Positions 57,255 through 64,000 of a stretch of 64,000 nt of DNA are shown piece after piece. Position numbers and translations under genes: made by a program. The stretch's first letter is position 1; every line of letters begins with the position of its first letter. Under the pieces are notes generated by a model. It was not told the DNA's origin. It searched no databases and saw only the letters and a program-made list of their open reading frames with translations. Origin of the DNA: Candidatus Obscuribacter sp. (GTDB lineage Bacteria; Cyanobacteriota; Vampirovibrionia; Obscuribacterales; Obscuribacteraceae); the NCBI GenBank assembly GCA_016718315.1, contig JADKDV010000012.1:1-64000 (forward strand), given 5' to 3'.

Positions 57255-58643
57255 ATGCCCAATCTCGATGACACAATAGAAAGCCTCAGAGAAGCACTGA
57301 AAGTATCCCCAGACAACCTGCCTTTGCGCATGCTCCTTGGCGAAAATCTACTCAGCTCAGGGCGCTTTGACGAAGCCGAAAGCGAATTCACTACAGCCCT
57401 TGCCAAAAATCCAGACAATGCCAAACTGGCTGTCAGTCTAGCCCAGGCCTGCTTTAGCAATGGCAAATACAGCCAGGCTCAGGTCATCCTTGAAGACTGC
57501 CTATCCAAAAGCGAAGTACCAGCCAGAGCCCACCTGCTTTACTCCCGGGTGATGCTCAACGAAGGCAAACTCAATGATGCCAGGACTCACTACCAGAGCG
57601 CCATCGAACGAGAGCCCGGGTTAAAAGACCAATCACTAGAAGATAGACTGGGACTAAAAGAGGGGAACAAGCAAGAAAGCCGGGTCAGTGATGGTCCAGA
57701 GCGTCGCCAGGCTGCCACTGCCGGTGGTGAAATCCATGACTACGACATAGATGACTCTGAAGACAGCGAATTTGCGGCGATGGTCGAATCCGCTGGCATA
57801 GATTTTGACGACGTCGGTGGTATGGACGCTGTCAAAGAACAAATCAGAATGAAGATCATTTATCCATTGCAGCACCCTGAAACATTCAAAGCTTATGGCA
57901 AAAAGACTGGTGGAGGAATATTGCTATATGGTCCTCCTGGTTGCGGCAAAACATATCTAGCCAGAGCCACAGCTGGACAAATCAATGCTCGCTTTATCCC
58001 GATAGGACTGCACCAGGTGCTAGATATGTGGATAGGTAGCAGCGAAAGAAACCTGCATGAAGTCTTCGAAATAGCACGAAAGACCAATCCTTCTGTACTA
58101 TTTTTTGACGAAGTAGACGCCCTTGCGGCCAGCAGATCTGATATGAAACAGACCTATCATCGTCATTCGATCAATCAATTTCTCAATGAGCTGGATGGTG
58201 TTTCGACGAGCAACGAAGGTGTTCTCATCCTGGCAGCAACCAACGCCCCCTGGGATATTGATTCGGCATTTCGCAGACCCGGTCGATTTGACCGCATTAT
58301 TTTTATTCCACCACCAGACACATCGGCAAGAGCCTCTATATTGCGCATCATACTCAAGGGCAAACCACAGGACAATGTCGATTTTGACTTTATCGCCAAA
58401 AAGACAGACAAGTTTAGTGGTGCCGATTTAAAGGCCCTGGTCGAAGACTGCATCGAAAAGAAAATAGAAGAAGCCATGTCCAAAGGCAGTGCGCCAAAAC
58501 CAATCACAACAAAGGACCTGGAACGCTCACTCAAAGCAGTAAAACCTAGCACAAGCGAATGGTTTGCTTCGGCGCGCAACTATGCTCTATATTCCAACGA
58601 AAGCGGACTCTACGACGAAATCGCCAAATATCTCAAACTTTGA
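57255..58643 (+). CDS. TPR-AAA+ ATPase fusion, Vps4/spastin-like
   Basis: 462 residues. Residues 1-130 form three TPRs (RMLLGENLLSSGRFDEAESE, SLAQACFSNGKYSQAQVILE). A charged linker leads to one AAA+ module with FDDVGGMDAVKEQI, Walker A GPPGCGKTY, Walker B VLFFDEVDAL, a pore-like ERNLHEVF and the arginine-finger region DSAFRRPGRFDRI. The last 35 residues (SEWFASARNYALYSNESGLY) resemble the C-terminal helix of Vps4/meiotic-clade ATPases. These ATPases disassemble protein complexes; here the TPR would replace the MIT domain for recruitment. It follows xseB by 40 bases and may share its transcript. Confidence 0.83.
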   Translation: MPNLDDTIESLREALKVSPDNLPLRMLLGENLLSSGRFDEAESEFTTALAKNPDNAKLAVSLAQACFSNGKYSQAQVILEDCLSKSEVPARAHLLYSRVMLNEGKLNDARTHYQSAIEREPGLKDQSLEDRLGLKEGNKQESRVSDGPERRQAATAGGEIHDYDIDDSEDSEFAAMVESAGIDFDDVGGMDAVKEQIRMKIIYPLQHPETFKAYGKKTGGGILLYGPPGCGKTYLARATAGQINARFIPIGLHQVLDMWIGSSERNLHEVFEIARKTNPSVLFFDEVDALAASRSDMKQTYHRHSINQFLNELDGVSTSNEGVLILAATNAPWDIDSAFRRPGRFDRIIFIPPPDTSARASILRIILKGKPQDNVDFDFIAKKTDKFSGADLKALVEDCIEKKIEEAMSKGSAPKPITTKDLERSLKAVKPSTSEWFASARNYALYSNESGLYDEIAKYLKL

Positions 58644-58672
58644 GATTTACTTTGAGGATTGATGACTGAGGC

Positions 58673-59578
58673 ATGCAGTGCTTTTATAGCGACAATTACC
58701 ACTTTCCCTTGCCTGCAGGTCATCCCTTTCCGATGCACAAATATGCAGAGAGCAAAGAGCAGCTACTGCAACTTAAAATAATCGCCCCAGAAGATCTGCT
58801 CGACGCCGGTCTGGCAGATCTAAGTGACATCGAGAGAGTGCACACAAAAGAGTATATCGAGGCTATCGCCAGTGGACTACTGGACAAAGTGGCATTGAGA
58901 AGACTGGGTTTTGCCTGGTCAGACAGACTCTATATAAGGAGCCTGGCATCAGTAAATGGCACGATAAAGGCCGCCCTCGGTGCCTTGCAAAACGGGCTAG
59001 CAGCCAATCTAGCCGGCGGCACGCATCACGCCTTTAGTGATAGAGGCGAAGGCTATTGTGTTTTTAACGATGTAGCAGTGGCAGCTTATCGGTTGCGCCA
59101 TCAAAACAGCAAAATTAAAATCATGGTGATAGACCTCGATGCTCATCAAGGCAACGGCACCAATGCTATAACCAGAGATCAAGACTGGATTTACACCTAC
59201 TCAATCCACGTCGGCAGCAACTATCCAAGTCGCAAAGAAAATGGCTCAAAAGATTTGCCAGTAGAAAAAATGGTAGATAGTCAAACCTATCTAAACTTGC
59301 TAAAAGCTACCCTGCCAGGCTGCATAGATGAATTTGCTCCGCACTTTTGCTTTTACATTGCCGGAGTTGATGTGCATCAAAACGACAGATTTGGTCAAAT
59401 GTCACTGACTACAGAAGCCATGGCCGAGCGGGACCGTTACACTATAGACCAGGTGCGAAAACGCAAATTGCCGCTCGCCATTGTATATGGTGGCGGATAT
59501 AATCGCGACAGAGATGTGACAACCGCCTTACATGTACAGACAATACAAATAGCAGCTAGTTATCACGGCTCTATTTGA
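58673..59578 (+). CDS. histone deacetylase family protein
   Basis: 301 residues from the ATG at 58673, 30 bases after the previous stop. The zinc-dependent deacetylase core is clear: GGTHHAFSDRGEGYCVFND, with the His pair, and IDLDAHQGNGT, with the Asp ligands; the later part has AGVDVHQNDRFGQMSLT and YGGGYN. The length and pattern fit the class IV (HDAC11-like) group and the acetoin or acetylpolyamine deacetylases of bacteria. The substrate is likely an acetylated small amine or protein. It converges with citrate synthase with an 8-base overlap. Confidence 0.9.
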   Translation: MQCFYSDNYHFPLPAGHPFPMHKYAESKEQLLQLKIIAPEDLLDAGLADLSDIERVHTKEYIEAIASGLLDKVALRRLGFAWSDRLYIRSLASVNGTIKAALGALQNGLAANLAGGTHHAFSDRGEGYCVFNDVAVAAYRLRHQNSKIKIMVIDLDAHQGNGTNAITRDQDWIYTYSIHVGSNYPSRKENGSKDLPVEKMVDSQTYLNLLKATLPGCIDEFAPHFCFYIAGVDVHQNDRFGQMSLTTEAMAERDRYTIDQVRKRKLPLAIVYGGGYNRDRDVTTALHVQTIQIAASYHGSI

Positions 59579-60668
59579 TGTGAGCGCCAACATAAGTTGA
59601 AGCCGGGCGAATTAGCTTACCGACTTGTCTTTGCTCAGTAAGATGAGCGAGCCAGCCGGCTACACGGCCCATGGCAAAAGCACAACTAAATAGCTCTTGT
59701 GGTACTCCAATCAGATCAAGCAAAACTGCTGTGTAAAATTCAACGTTAGCCTTAAGTGGCCGATCAGGATGGCGCTTAGCCAAAATCTCCTCGGCAGTAC
59801 GCTCTACAGCACGAGCAAGATTGAGCCTGGGAGCTTCGACACCTTCATCCTCAAGGCGACTTATTGCTGCTTCAAAAATAGCGGCACGGGGGTCGCGGAC
59901 GCGGTAAATGCGATGTCCCATGCCCATAATGCGACGACCACTATTGAGTTCATTGTCGATCCAGCTCTCAGCACCATCAGCGGTACCAATGGCAGCCAAC
60001 ATAGCTAGCACTGGTCCGGGCGCTCCACCATGGAGAGGACCTTTGAGCGCCCCGATACCGGCAACAACACAGCTAACATTATCAGAGGCGGTGCTGGCCA
60101 CTACACGCGCAGTAAAAGTAGAGGCGTTCATGCCGTGATCAGTGACAGTAGTCAAATAGACATCCAGCGCTCTGGCAAAATTATCAGGGGCCCGATTGCC
60201 TGTGAGCATACGCAAAAAGTCCTGACTGTGGGTCAAATTGGCATCCGGCACCACAAGCGGCAACTCTTTGTGCTTGCGCTGCCACCCCGCAGCAAAGACC
60301 GGTATAGAAGCAGCGATAGGCACATAGTCAGAGACTTCGCAGCCAGTATTACCGTTCAAAAGGCTGACGGCAGAGCGCAGCGAATCCATGGGATTGGCTT
60401 GCTGCAAGACAAATGGTGCCTGTTTAAGGAGCTCAAAGGCAGAGATGCGTGCCACACCAAAACGGTGCGCCAGCGCCTCTTTCTCTGCCTTGTCTGGCAA
60501 TCGACCAGTCCAGAGCAAATGACAGACTTCTTCAAAAGTGACCATGGTAGCCAGTCTCTCAGCATCATAACCAGCAATGACCAGACGACCTCTTTCGCCG
60601 TCGACTTCACTTATCAAAGTTTGAGCGACCTGTACGCCTTCCAAGCCACTGGCTGTTGCAACTGACAT
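59571..60668 (-). CDS. gltA: citrate synthase (CitA-type)
   Basis: 365 residues, the short form. The catalytic His pair lies in DHGMNASTFTARVV and GMGHRIYRVRDPRA, and HGGAPG is the substrate loop. In the third position Asp is replaced by Glu (KANVEFYTAVLL), as seen in the CitA-like short enzymes of some bacteria, so activity may be lower or the substrate different. It makes citrate from oxaloacetate and acetyl-CoA at the entry to the TCA cycle; 2-methylcitrate synthase remains possible. A promoter with an extended -10 box lies upstream. Confidence 0.9.
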   Translation of the reverse strand: MSVATASGLEGVQVAQTLISEVDGERGRLVIAGYDAERLATMVTFEEVCHLLWTGRLPDKAEKEALAHRFGVARISAFELLKQAPFVLQQANPMDSLRSAVSLLNGNTGCEVSDYVPIAASIPVFAAGWQRKHKELPLVVPDANLTHSQDFLRMLTGNRAPDNFARALDVYLTTVTDHGMNASTFTARVVASTASDNVSCVVAGIGALKGPLHGGAPGPVLAMLAAIGTADGAESWIDNELNSGRRIMGMGHRIYRVRDPRAAIFEAAISRLEDEGVEAPRLNLARAVERTAEEILAKRHPDRPLKANVEFYTAVLLDLIGVPQELFSCAFAMGRVAGWLAHLTEQRQVGKLIRPASTYVGAHIK

Positions 60669-60694
60669 CTCCCACTCCCAAATAGGTTGACATA

Positions 60695-60722
60695 TTGATT
60701 ATAGCAATTTGTGTGCTATAAA
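60695..60722 (+). promoter_or_regulatory. promoter candidate of the exported TPR gene
   Basis: TTGATT (60695-60700) and TATAAA (60717-60722) are 16 bases apart, about 50 bases before the ATG at 60772. It overlaps the divergent citrate synthase promoter. Confidence 0.4.
60698..60706 (-). promoter_or_regulatory. extended -10 promoter of citrate synthase
   Basis: On the minus strand TGCTATAAT (an extended -10 with TGn) lies about 30 bases before the start at 60668. No good -35 is needed with an extended -10. Confidence 0.45.
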
Positions 60723-60771
60723 CCTCCGCCCGTGATAACTTACAAATAGGCTCGAATTCGGGTTTTCTTCT

Positions 60772-61887
60772 ATGGCATCCTTCCACAATTCAAATAATTC
60801 AAGTCTGACTACCCTTGCGGTACTTTTGTCGCTTACACACTTTTGCGCATTGCCAGCTCAGGCTAACGAAAGCGCCAAAAGTCTCGAAACAAAGGGTTTG
60901 AGACAGGAAGCTCTGCAAAACGATAAGGAAGCGCTCAAGTTTTACGAACGGGCACTTCTGGCAGTGGCGCCTGGAGACGTTGACACCAAAGTACGGCTTC
61001 TTTCAAACACAGCTATTGGCTATCTTAGAGAAAAGAAGCAAGTTGAAGCAGATCGAAAAATTGATGAAGCTATACAAATAGCAACCCATCTACCTGCTGG
61101 CAAAAGCTTGAGCGAACTTACTCTACTCAATTTTGGCAATGTCACAGAAGCAATGAACAACAATACGCCGTGGTCGGATAAAAGACAAAAGGACTTACAA
61201 ATTAAGCGTATCCAAAACTTGATGACACTGACCGAGCTTAGCTGGAAAGACAAAACAACTCTTGTAGATAGGCAAATCGGACCGATTCGCTTTCTGGTTA
61301 TTAACGGCAATACTGGCGACACAATACGCCTACTAAATAATTTACTTAAAAGTCCCCAAGCCGACGCCAAAGTGCGCCTTCGCATCAAATATTTGATTGC
61401 CGCCACGCAATATCGCACCGGACAAAAGGCACCACTTTTGGTATTAGAAAAATCAGGACTGGATAAACAAAGCCCGGGAGACATATTTGTCTCAATCACT
61501 CAGTCACTGGATTGGGCATGTGACTATCTTGCCGCGCTTAGCTTTGCCGATAAGGGACTGAAGAAGCTGGAAGCAATTAAGCCCAAAAGTGCCAAAGACC
61601 ACCACGATATCTCCCAGCTCTATGACACAAAGTCCGGTATTTATGCCAATCTTGGACGTATAGATGACTATGACCATGCCCTGCATCAATCAATTAAAGC
61701 CCTGGACGGAGTGCCGCAATATGCCAACAAACAGCGCAAGTTAGCTGAGTTTTTGGCTAACAAACTCAAAGAGCAGAAAAAAAACAAAGAGCTGGCAGCA
61801 CTTTGCAAAGAAAGGCATATCGACAGTGCAGCGTTTTCGGAAGACTGGCTAATAGATTTTGAAAAGGATCATCTGCTCAAAAAATAA
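60772..61887 (+). CDS. exported TPR protein
   Basis: 371 residues. A signal peptide (hydrophobic core LTTLAVLLSLTHFCALPAQA, cleavage after AQA near residue 31) indicates export. TPR-like repeats follow (LRQEALQNDKEALKFYERAL, YLREKKQVEADRKIDEAIQI), and the C-terminus is helical and charged. It probably acts as a periplasmic or surface scaffold. It is similar in type to the TPR gene at 4949. The function is unknown. Confidence 0.72.
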   Translation: MASFHNSNNSSLTTLAVLLSLTHFCALPAQANESAKSLETKGLRQEALQNDKEALKFYERALLAVAPGDVDTKVRLLSNTAIGYLREKKQVEADRKIDEAIQIATHLPAGKSLSELTLLNFGNVTEAMNNNTPWSDKRQKDLQIKRIQNLMTLTELSWKDKTTLVDRQIGPIRFLVINGNTGDTIRLLNNLLKSPQADAKVRLRIKYLIAATQYRTGQKAPLLVLEKSGLDKQSPGDIFVSITQSLDWACDYLAALSFADKGLKKLEAIKPKSAKDHHDISQLYDTKSGIYANLGRIDDYDHALHQSIKALDGVPQYANKQRKLAEFLANKLKEQKKNKELAALCKERHIDSAAFSEDWLIDFEKDHLLKK

Positions 61888-61916
61888 TAGCCTCTGCCAT
61901 ATGACAGAGGCTATCA
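61885..61916 (-). terminator. terminator of rplI
   Basis: atagcctctg (61887-61896) and cagaggctat (61905-61914) form a 10-bp perfect stem with an 8-base loop. Read on the minus strand it is followed by TATTATTTTTT, a good T tract. It also overlaps the end of the plus-strand TPR gene. Confidence 0.8.
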
Positions 61917-61951
61917 AATACTAGGAGCGTTCATCGCACCGCAGGTAGTGC

Positions 61952-62425
61952 TTAAATAGCAGCTATCTGATGGGCGTTTTCGGCAACAACATCAATGTCC
62001 AGTTCAGAGACGACATCTGGAGCCAGTTTAATGGTGGCTTTGTAGGCGCCTACAGCGGTGATGTCTTGATTGACTTTGATCACACGTTTGTCGATGGCAA
62101 CACCGACTTCTTTTTCGATCAGGTCGGCAATTTCCTGGTGGGTAATTTTGCCGTATAGCTTGCCGTTGTCACCACTCTTGACTTTGATAGTCATTGAGAC
62201 GATGGCAGAAATCTTGTCGCCGAGAGCGACCAGTTCGCCGTGTACTTTCTCAGCTTTTTTCTTGAGCATCTCAAGATCTTCTTCGCGTTTCTTGAGAGTA
62301 CCTTTGCTGGCGGTAACAGCCAGACCACGAGGCTGAAGGAAGTTGCGGAAATAACCGGGCTTAGCCTCAACTATATCTCCGGCTTTGCCGAGCTTTAGAA
62401 CTGAATCTTGCAATATAACCTTCAT
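61952..62425 (-). CDS. rplI: 50S ribosomal protein bL9
   Basis: 157 residues from the ATG at 62425 (GGGAG five bases upstream); four extra in-frame codons before it are not part of the protein. The N-domain MKVILQDSVLKLGKAGDIVE and GYFRNFLQPRGLAV binds 23S rRNA. The long connecting helix and the C-domain (GKLYGKITHQEIADLIEKE) are present. It stabilises the L1-stalk region of the large subunit. It is not next to rpsF, ssb or rpsR, which usually accompany it; only the GNAT gene is nearby. Confidence 0.95.
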   Translation of the reverse strand: MKVILQDSVLKLGKAGDIVEAKPGYFRNFLQPRGLAVTASKGTLKKREEDLEMLKKKAEKVHGELVALGDKISAIVSMTIKVKSGDNGKLYGKITHQEIADLIEKEVGVAIDKRVIKVNQDITAVGAYKATIKLAPDVVSELDIDVVAENAHQIAAI

Positions 62426-62615
62426 GACAACTCCCAACGATGTAAAAGCGCTCGCCGATGCATATACATCTTCTATGCTTATATAAGGTTTGAAAGATTA
62501 CCACGCACTTTCATATTCGGTCTAGCGCATGGCGCTCAGACGGGTGTTTTTGAAAACATTTCACAATAAAAGGCGATAAAACCAAGCCTTTATTAGCCCG
62601 GTATTATTTTGGGAC

Positions 62616-62692
62616 AATACTCTTGTTTCTCGCGAATCCTATTAATACTCTTGTTTCTCTCGAATCCTATTAATACTCTTGTTTCTCGCGAA
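62616..62692. repeat. 28-bp tandem repeat derived from the GNAT gene terminus
   Basis: Units at 62616-62643, 62644-62671 and a partial unit at 62672-62692, each starting aatactcttgtttct. The third unit carries the final codons and stop of the GNAT gene (MFREKQEY, stop at 62670-62672). So the gene's 3' end has been tandemly duplicated about three times downstream of its own stop; units 1 and 2 differ by one base. Not a CRISPR, as there are no spacers. Confidence 0.85.
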
Positions 62693-63134
62693 ACATGCCC
62701 CTCACCCCAGATGGGTCACAGAGAAAACCGAAACGCTTATAGAAGCCATCGGTGCCAGGATCGGCATATAGAGTAACCAGGGGAATTTGATATTCGTCCA
62801 GCTCTTTGAGCAGCTCGTGCATCACCAGACGCCCCACACCCAGCCTTTGAAAGTCAGGGCGGACGACCATATCCCAGATTGTGGCGTTAAAGACCATATC
62901 GCCAGTGGCTCTGGCAAAACCAATCATTTCGTCGTTAGACCAGATAGAAACAACAGCCAGCGAGTTTTGCAGTGCTTTGACGATAAGCTCAGGCTCGCGG
63001 CGACTCCATCCCACACTGGCACACAACTCTTGCACGCTTTGTGGCGAAACCGACTTGTCATGACTTACGACCAGATTAGGCGGCAGAGGATCTCTTTGAT
63101 TCTCATTTTTGCGCCAGATGCCTGATAGCACCAT
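62670..63134 (-). CDS. GNAT-family N-acetyltransferase
   Basis: 154 residues. The acetyl-CoA pyrophosphate loop is in VVRPDFQRLGVGRLVM (R/Q-x-x-G-x-G), and the ends VTLYADPGTDGFYKRFGF and GVRGMFREKQEY are typical of the family. These enzymes acetylate amines; the target is unknown. The start lies one base after the stop of the methyltransferase gene upstream, so both share a transcript. The stop lies inside the tandem 28-bp repeat. Confidence 0.87.
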   Translation of the reverse strand: MVLSGIWRKNENQRDPLPPNLVVSHDKSVSPQSVQELCASVGWSRREPELIVKALQNSLAVVSIWSNDEMIGFARATGDMVFNATIWDMVVRPDFQRLGVGRLVMHELLKELDEYQIPLVTLYADPGTDGFYKRFGFLCDPSGVRGMFREKQEY

Positions 63135-63135
63135 T

Positions 63136-64000
63136 TCAAATCCTCTCTAAAAGCACCACTGTTTCCACATGATAGGTCTGGGGAAAGAGATCCACCGGTC
63201 TTATCCGAATAGTTTTATACCCATGGTAGGCTCCATCTTCGCGCTTGACTGGCTTTACATCCAGAATAGCGTTATTAAGTCTTTCTTGCTCATCAAATTC
63301 TTCCTCAATGGCAGCGGGCGCTTCCACTTGAGCTTCCTCTGGTGCGGCACTGCCTTCGGGAGCGATGGGACGATTGGGGTCTTCGAGGATGCGCAAATCG
63401 CGGGCAAGAGTGGCTGGGTTACAGCTCACATATATAATGTGGCGTGGTCCACGTTCTTTGACACACTGCAAGACCTCAGGACTGGCACCTTTGCGGGGCG
63501 GGTCCAGAACGAGCAGGTCGATTTCACCGGTGTCTTCCAAGATCTGATCGAGAGCATCTTCAACACGGGCTGGCACAAAGCTCAAATTGTTCAGACCATT
63601 GAGAGCGGCGTTCTGCTTGCCGTCATTAACTGCATCTGGATTTTCCTCCACTGCAATCACTTCTTTGGCGCTGCCACTGAGCCAGGCCGCTATCGTGCCA
63701 ACACCGGCATACGCATCGACAATAACATTGGCTTTTTGCCCTTTTAGCGCAATTTGCGAGTAGTCGGTAACCTGCTCCAAAAGCTTGACGGCCTGGTCGC
63801 TATTGACCTGGAAAAAACTCTCCGAAGAAAGGCGAAATGTAAGGCCCTTGCGCAAAAATTCAGGTAAATCCGCACGCTCGGTTTTTAGCTCTTCTTCGAT
63901 ATAACCGCGCCCCAACAGAATAACCGTGTGGTCACCCATGATGCGGTTGCCCCTTTCGCTATTGAAGTTAAGGGCCACAGACTCAATGCTACTATCAGCA
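63136..64000 (-). CDS. TrmA/RumA-family RNA m5U methyltransferase (5' partial)
   Basis: About 288 C-terminal residues are present; the frame stays open past base 64000. It makes 5-methyluridine in RNA (tRNA U54 or 23S rRNA). SAM motif I DAYAGVGTIAAWLS, then LDPPRKGASPEV, and the catalytic VSCNPATLARDL with the nucleophilic Cys are clear; SFFQVNSDQAVKLLEQV is the family entry. After the SCNP motif an acidic Ala/Pro/Glu-rich insertion of about 50 residues precedes the usual C-terminus (VDLFPQTYHVETVVLL). The N-terminal TRAM domain, if present, is outside the window. Which RNA is methylated cannot be told. Confidence 0.87.
   Translation of the reverse strand, partial: ADSSIESVALNFNSERGNRIMGDHTVILLGRGYIEEELKTERADLPEFLRKGLTFRLSSESFFQVNSDQAVKLLEQVTDYSQIALKGQKANVIVDAYAGVGTIAAWLSGSAKEVIAVEENPDAVNDGKQNAALNGLNNLSFVPARVEDALDQILEDTGEIDLLVLDPPRKGASPEVLQCVKERGPRHIIYVSCNPATLARDLRILEDPNRPIAPEGSAAPEEAQVEAPAAIEEEFDEQERLNNAILDVKPVKREDGAYHGYKTIRIRPVDLFPQTYHVETVVLLERI

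Noticed and set aside
60030..60665. A 211-residue plus-strand frame opposite citrate synthase
   Set aside because: Shadow of the citrate synthase gene; no independent evidence.
62616..62692. The 28-bp repeats as a CRISPR array
   Set aside because: Units are directly adjacent without spacers, and the sequence derives from the GNAT gene end; no cas genes are nearby.

Overview
This window is a gene-dense stretch of a bacterial chromosome. It holds about 48 protein genes on both strands, one tRNA-Glu and a few structured intergenic regions. There is no rRNA, insertion sequence, prophage or CRISPR array. The gene style suggests a non-photosynthetic relative of the Cyanobacteria (Melainabacteria/Vampirovibrionia, most like Obscuribacterales): many TPR proteins, an MshEN-like repeat protein, a wHTH-AAA ATPase, class II ribonucleotide reductase, ClpA/ClpS and many lineage-type proteins of unknown function. 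That placement is an inference; the window has no marker that proves it.

Layout. 1-3.3 kb: the 3' end of a GMC oxidoreductase, coupled to an NAD(P) epimerase and a frameshifted GT-C-type membrane protein. 3.3-7.8 kb: an HD-like protein, an exported TPR protein, a PAS histidine kinase without its acceptor His, and a DUF6941-like protein. 7.9-13.7 kb: transketolase, facing away from an M1 aminopeptidase and a TPR protein. 13.7-17.8 kb: a poly-G/poly-T block that cuts into mscS, then clpA (frameshifted) and clpS. 18-23 kb: a leader with two hairpins sharing one loop, a DMT transporter, two unknown proteins and a four-repeat MshEN-like protein. 23-29.3 kb: tRNA-Glu, a radical SAM protein, ROK kinase, ketopantoate reductase, an exported phosphodiester glycosidase and glyQ. 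29.4-34.7 kb: a tight MoxR-DUF58-transglutaminase operon. 34.8-42.3 kb: wHTH-AAA ATPase, ComEC without its metallo-beta-lactamase domain, a very large unknown protein and a TPR protein. 42.3-45 kb: dcd and nrdJ (deoxynucleotide supply). 45.2-50 kb: a four-gene phosphorelay cluster in which several catalytic residues are replaced. 50-55 kb: an FNR/TrxB-like flavoprotein, an aldo/keto reductase, a His-rich membrane protein, a coiled-coil protein, a non-coding region with a perfect inverted repeat, and a degenerate PD-(D/E)XK-like protein. 55.5-64 kb: xseA-xseB, a TPR-AAA+ (Vps4-like) ATPase, an HDAC-family protein, citrate synthase, an exported TPR protein, rplI, a GNAT gene whose 3' end has been tandemly duplicated, and part of a TrmA/RumA-type methyltransferase.

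Sequence quality matters here. Between 2.0 and 7.3 kb there are single-base breaks at about 1994, 2040, 5636 and 7109 plus an in-frame TAG at 5857, and clpA carries one extra base in a homopolymer at 15697-15702. With the 13.71-14.19 kb poly-G/T block these look like consensus errors rather than true pseudogenes. The most biologically interesting signals are the paired hairpins with an identical 11-nt loop (17958-18044), the two histidine kinases without a phospho-accepting His, the degenerate phosphorelay cluster, the four-repeat MshEN-like protein, the TPR-AAA+ fusion and the tandemly copied gene terminus near 62.6 kb.
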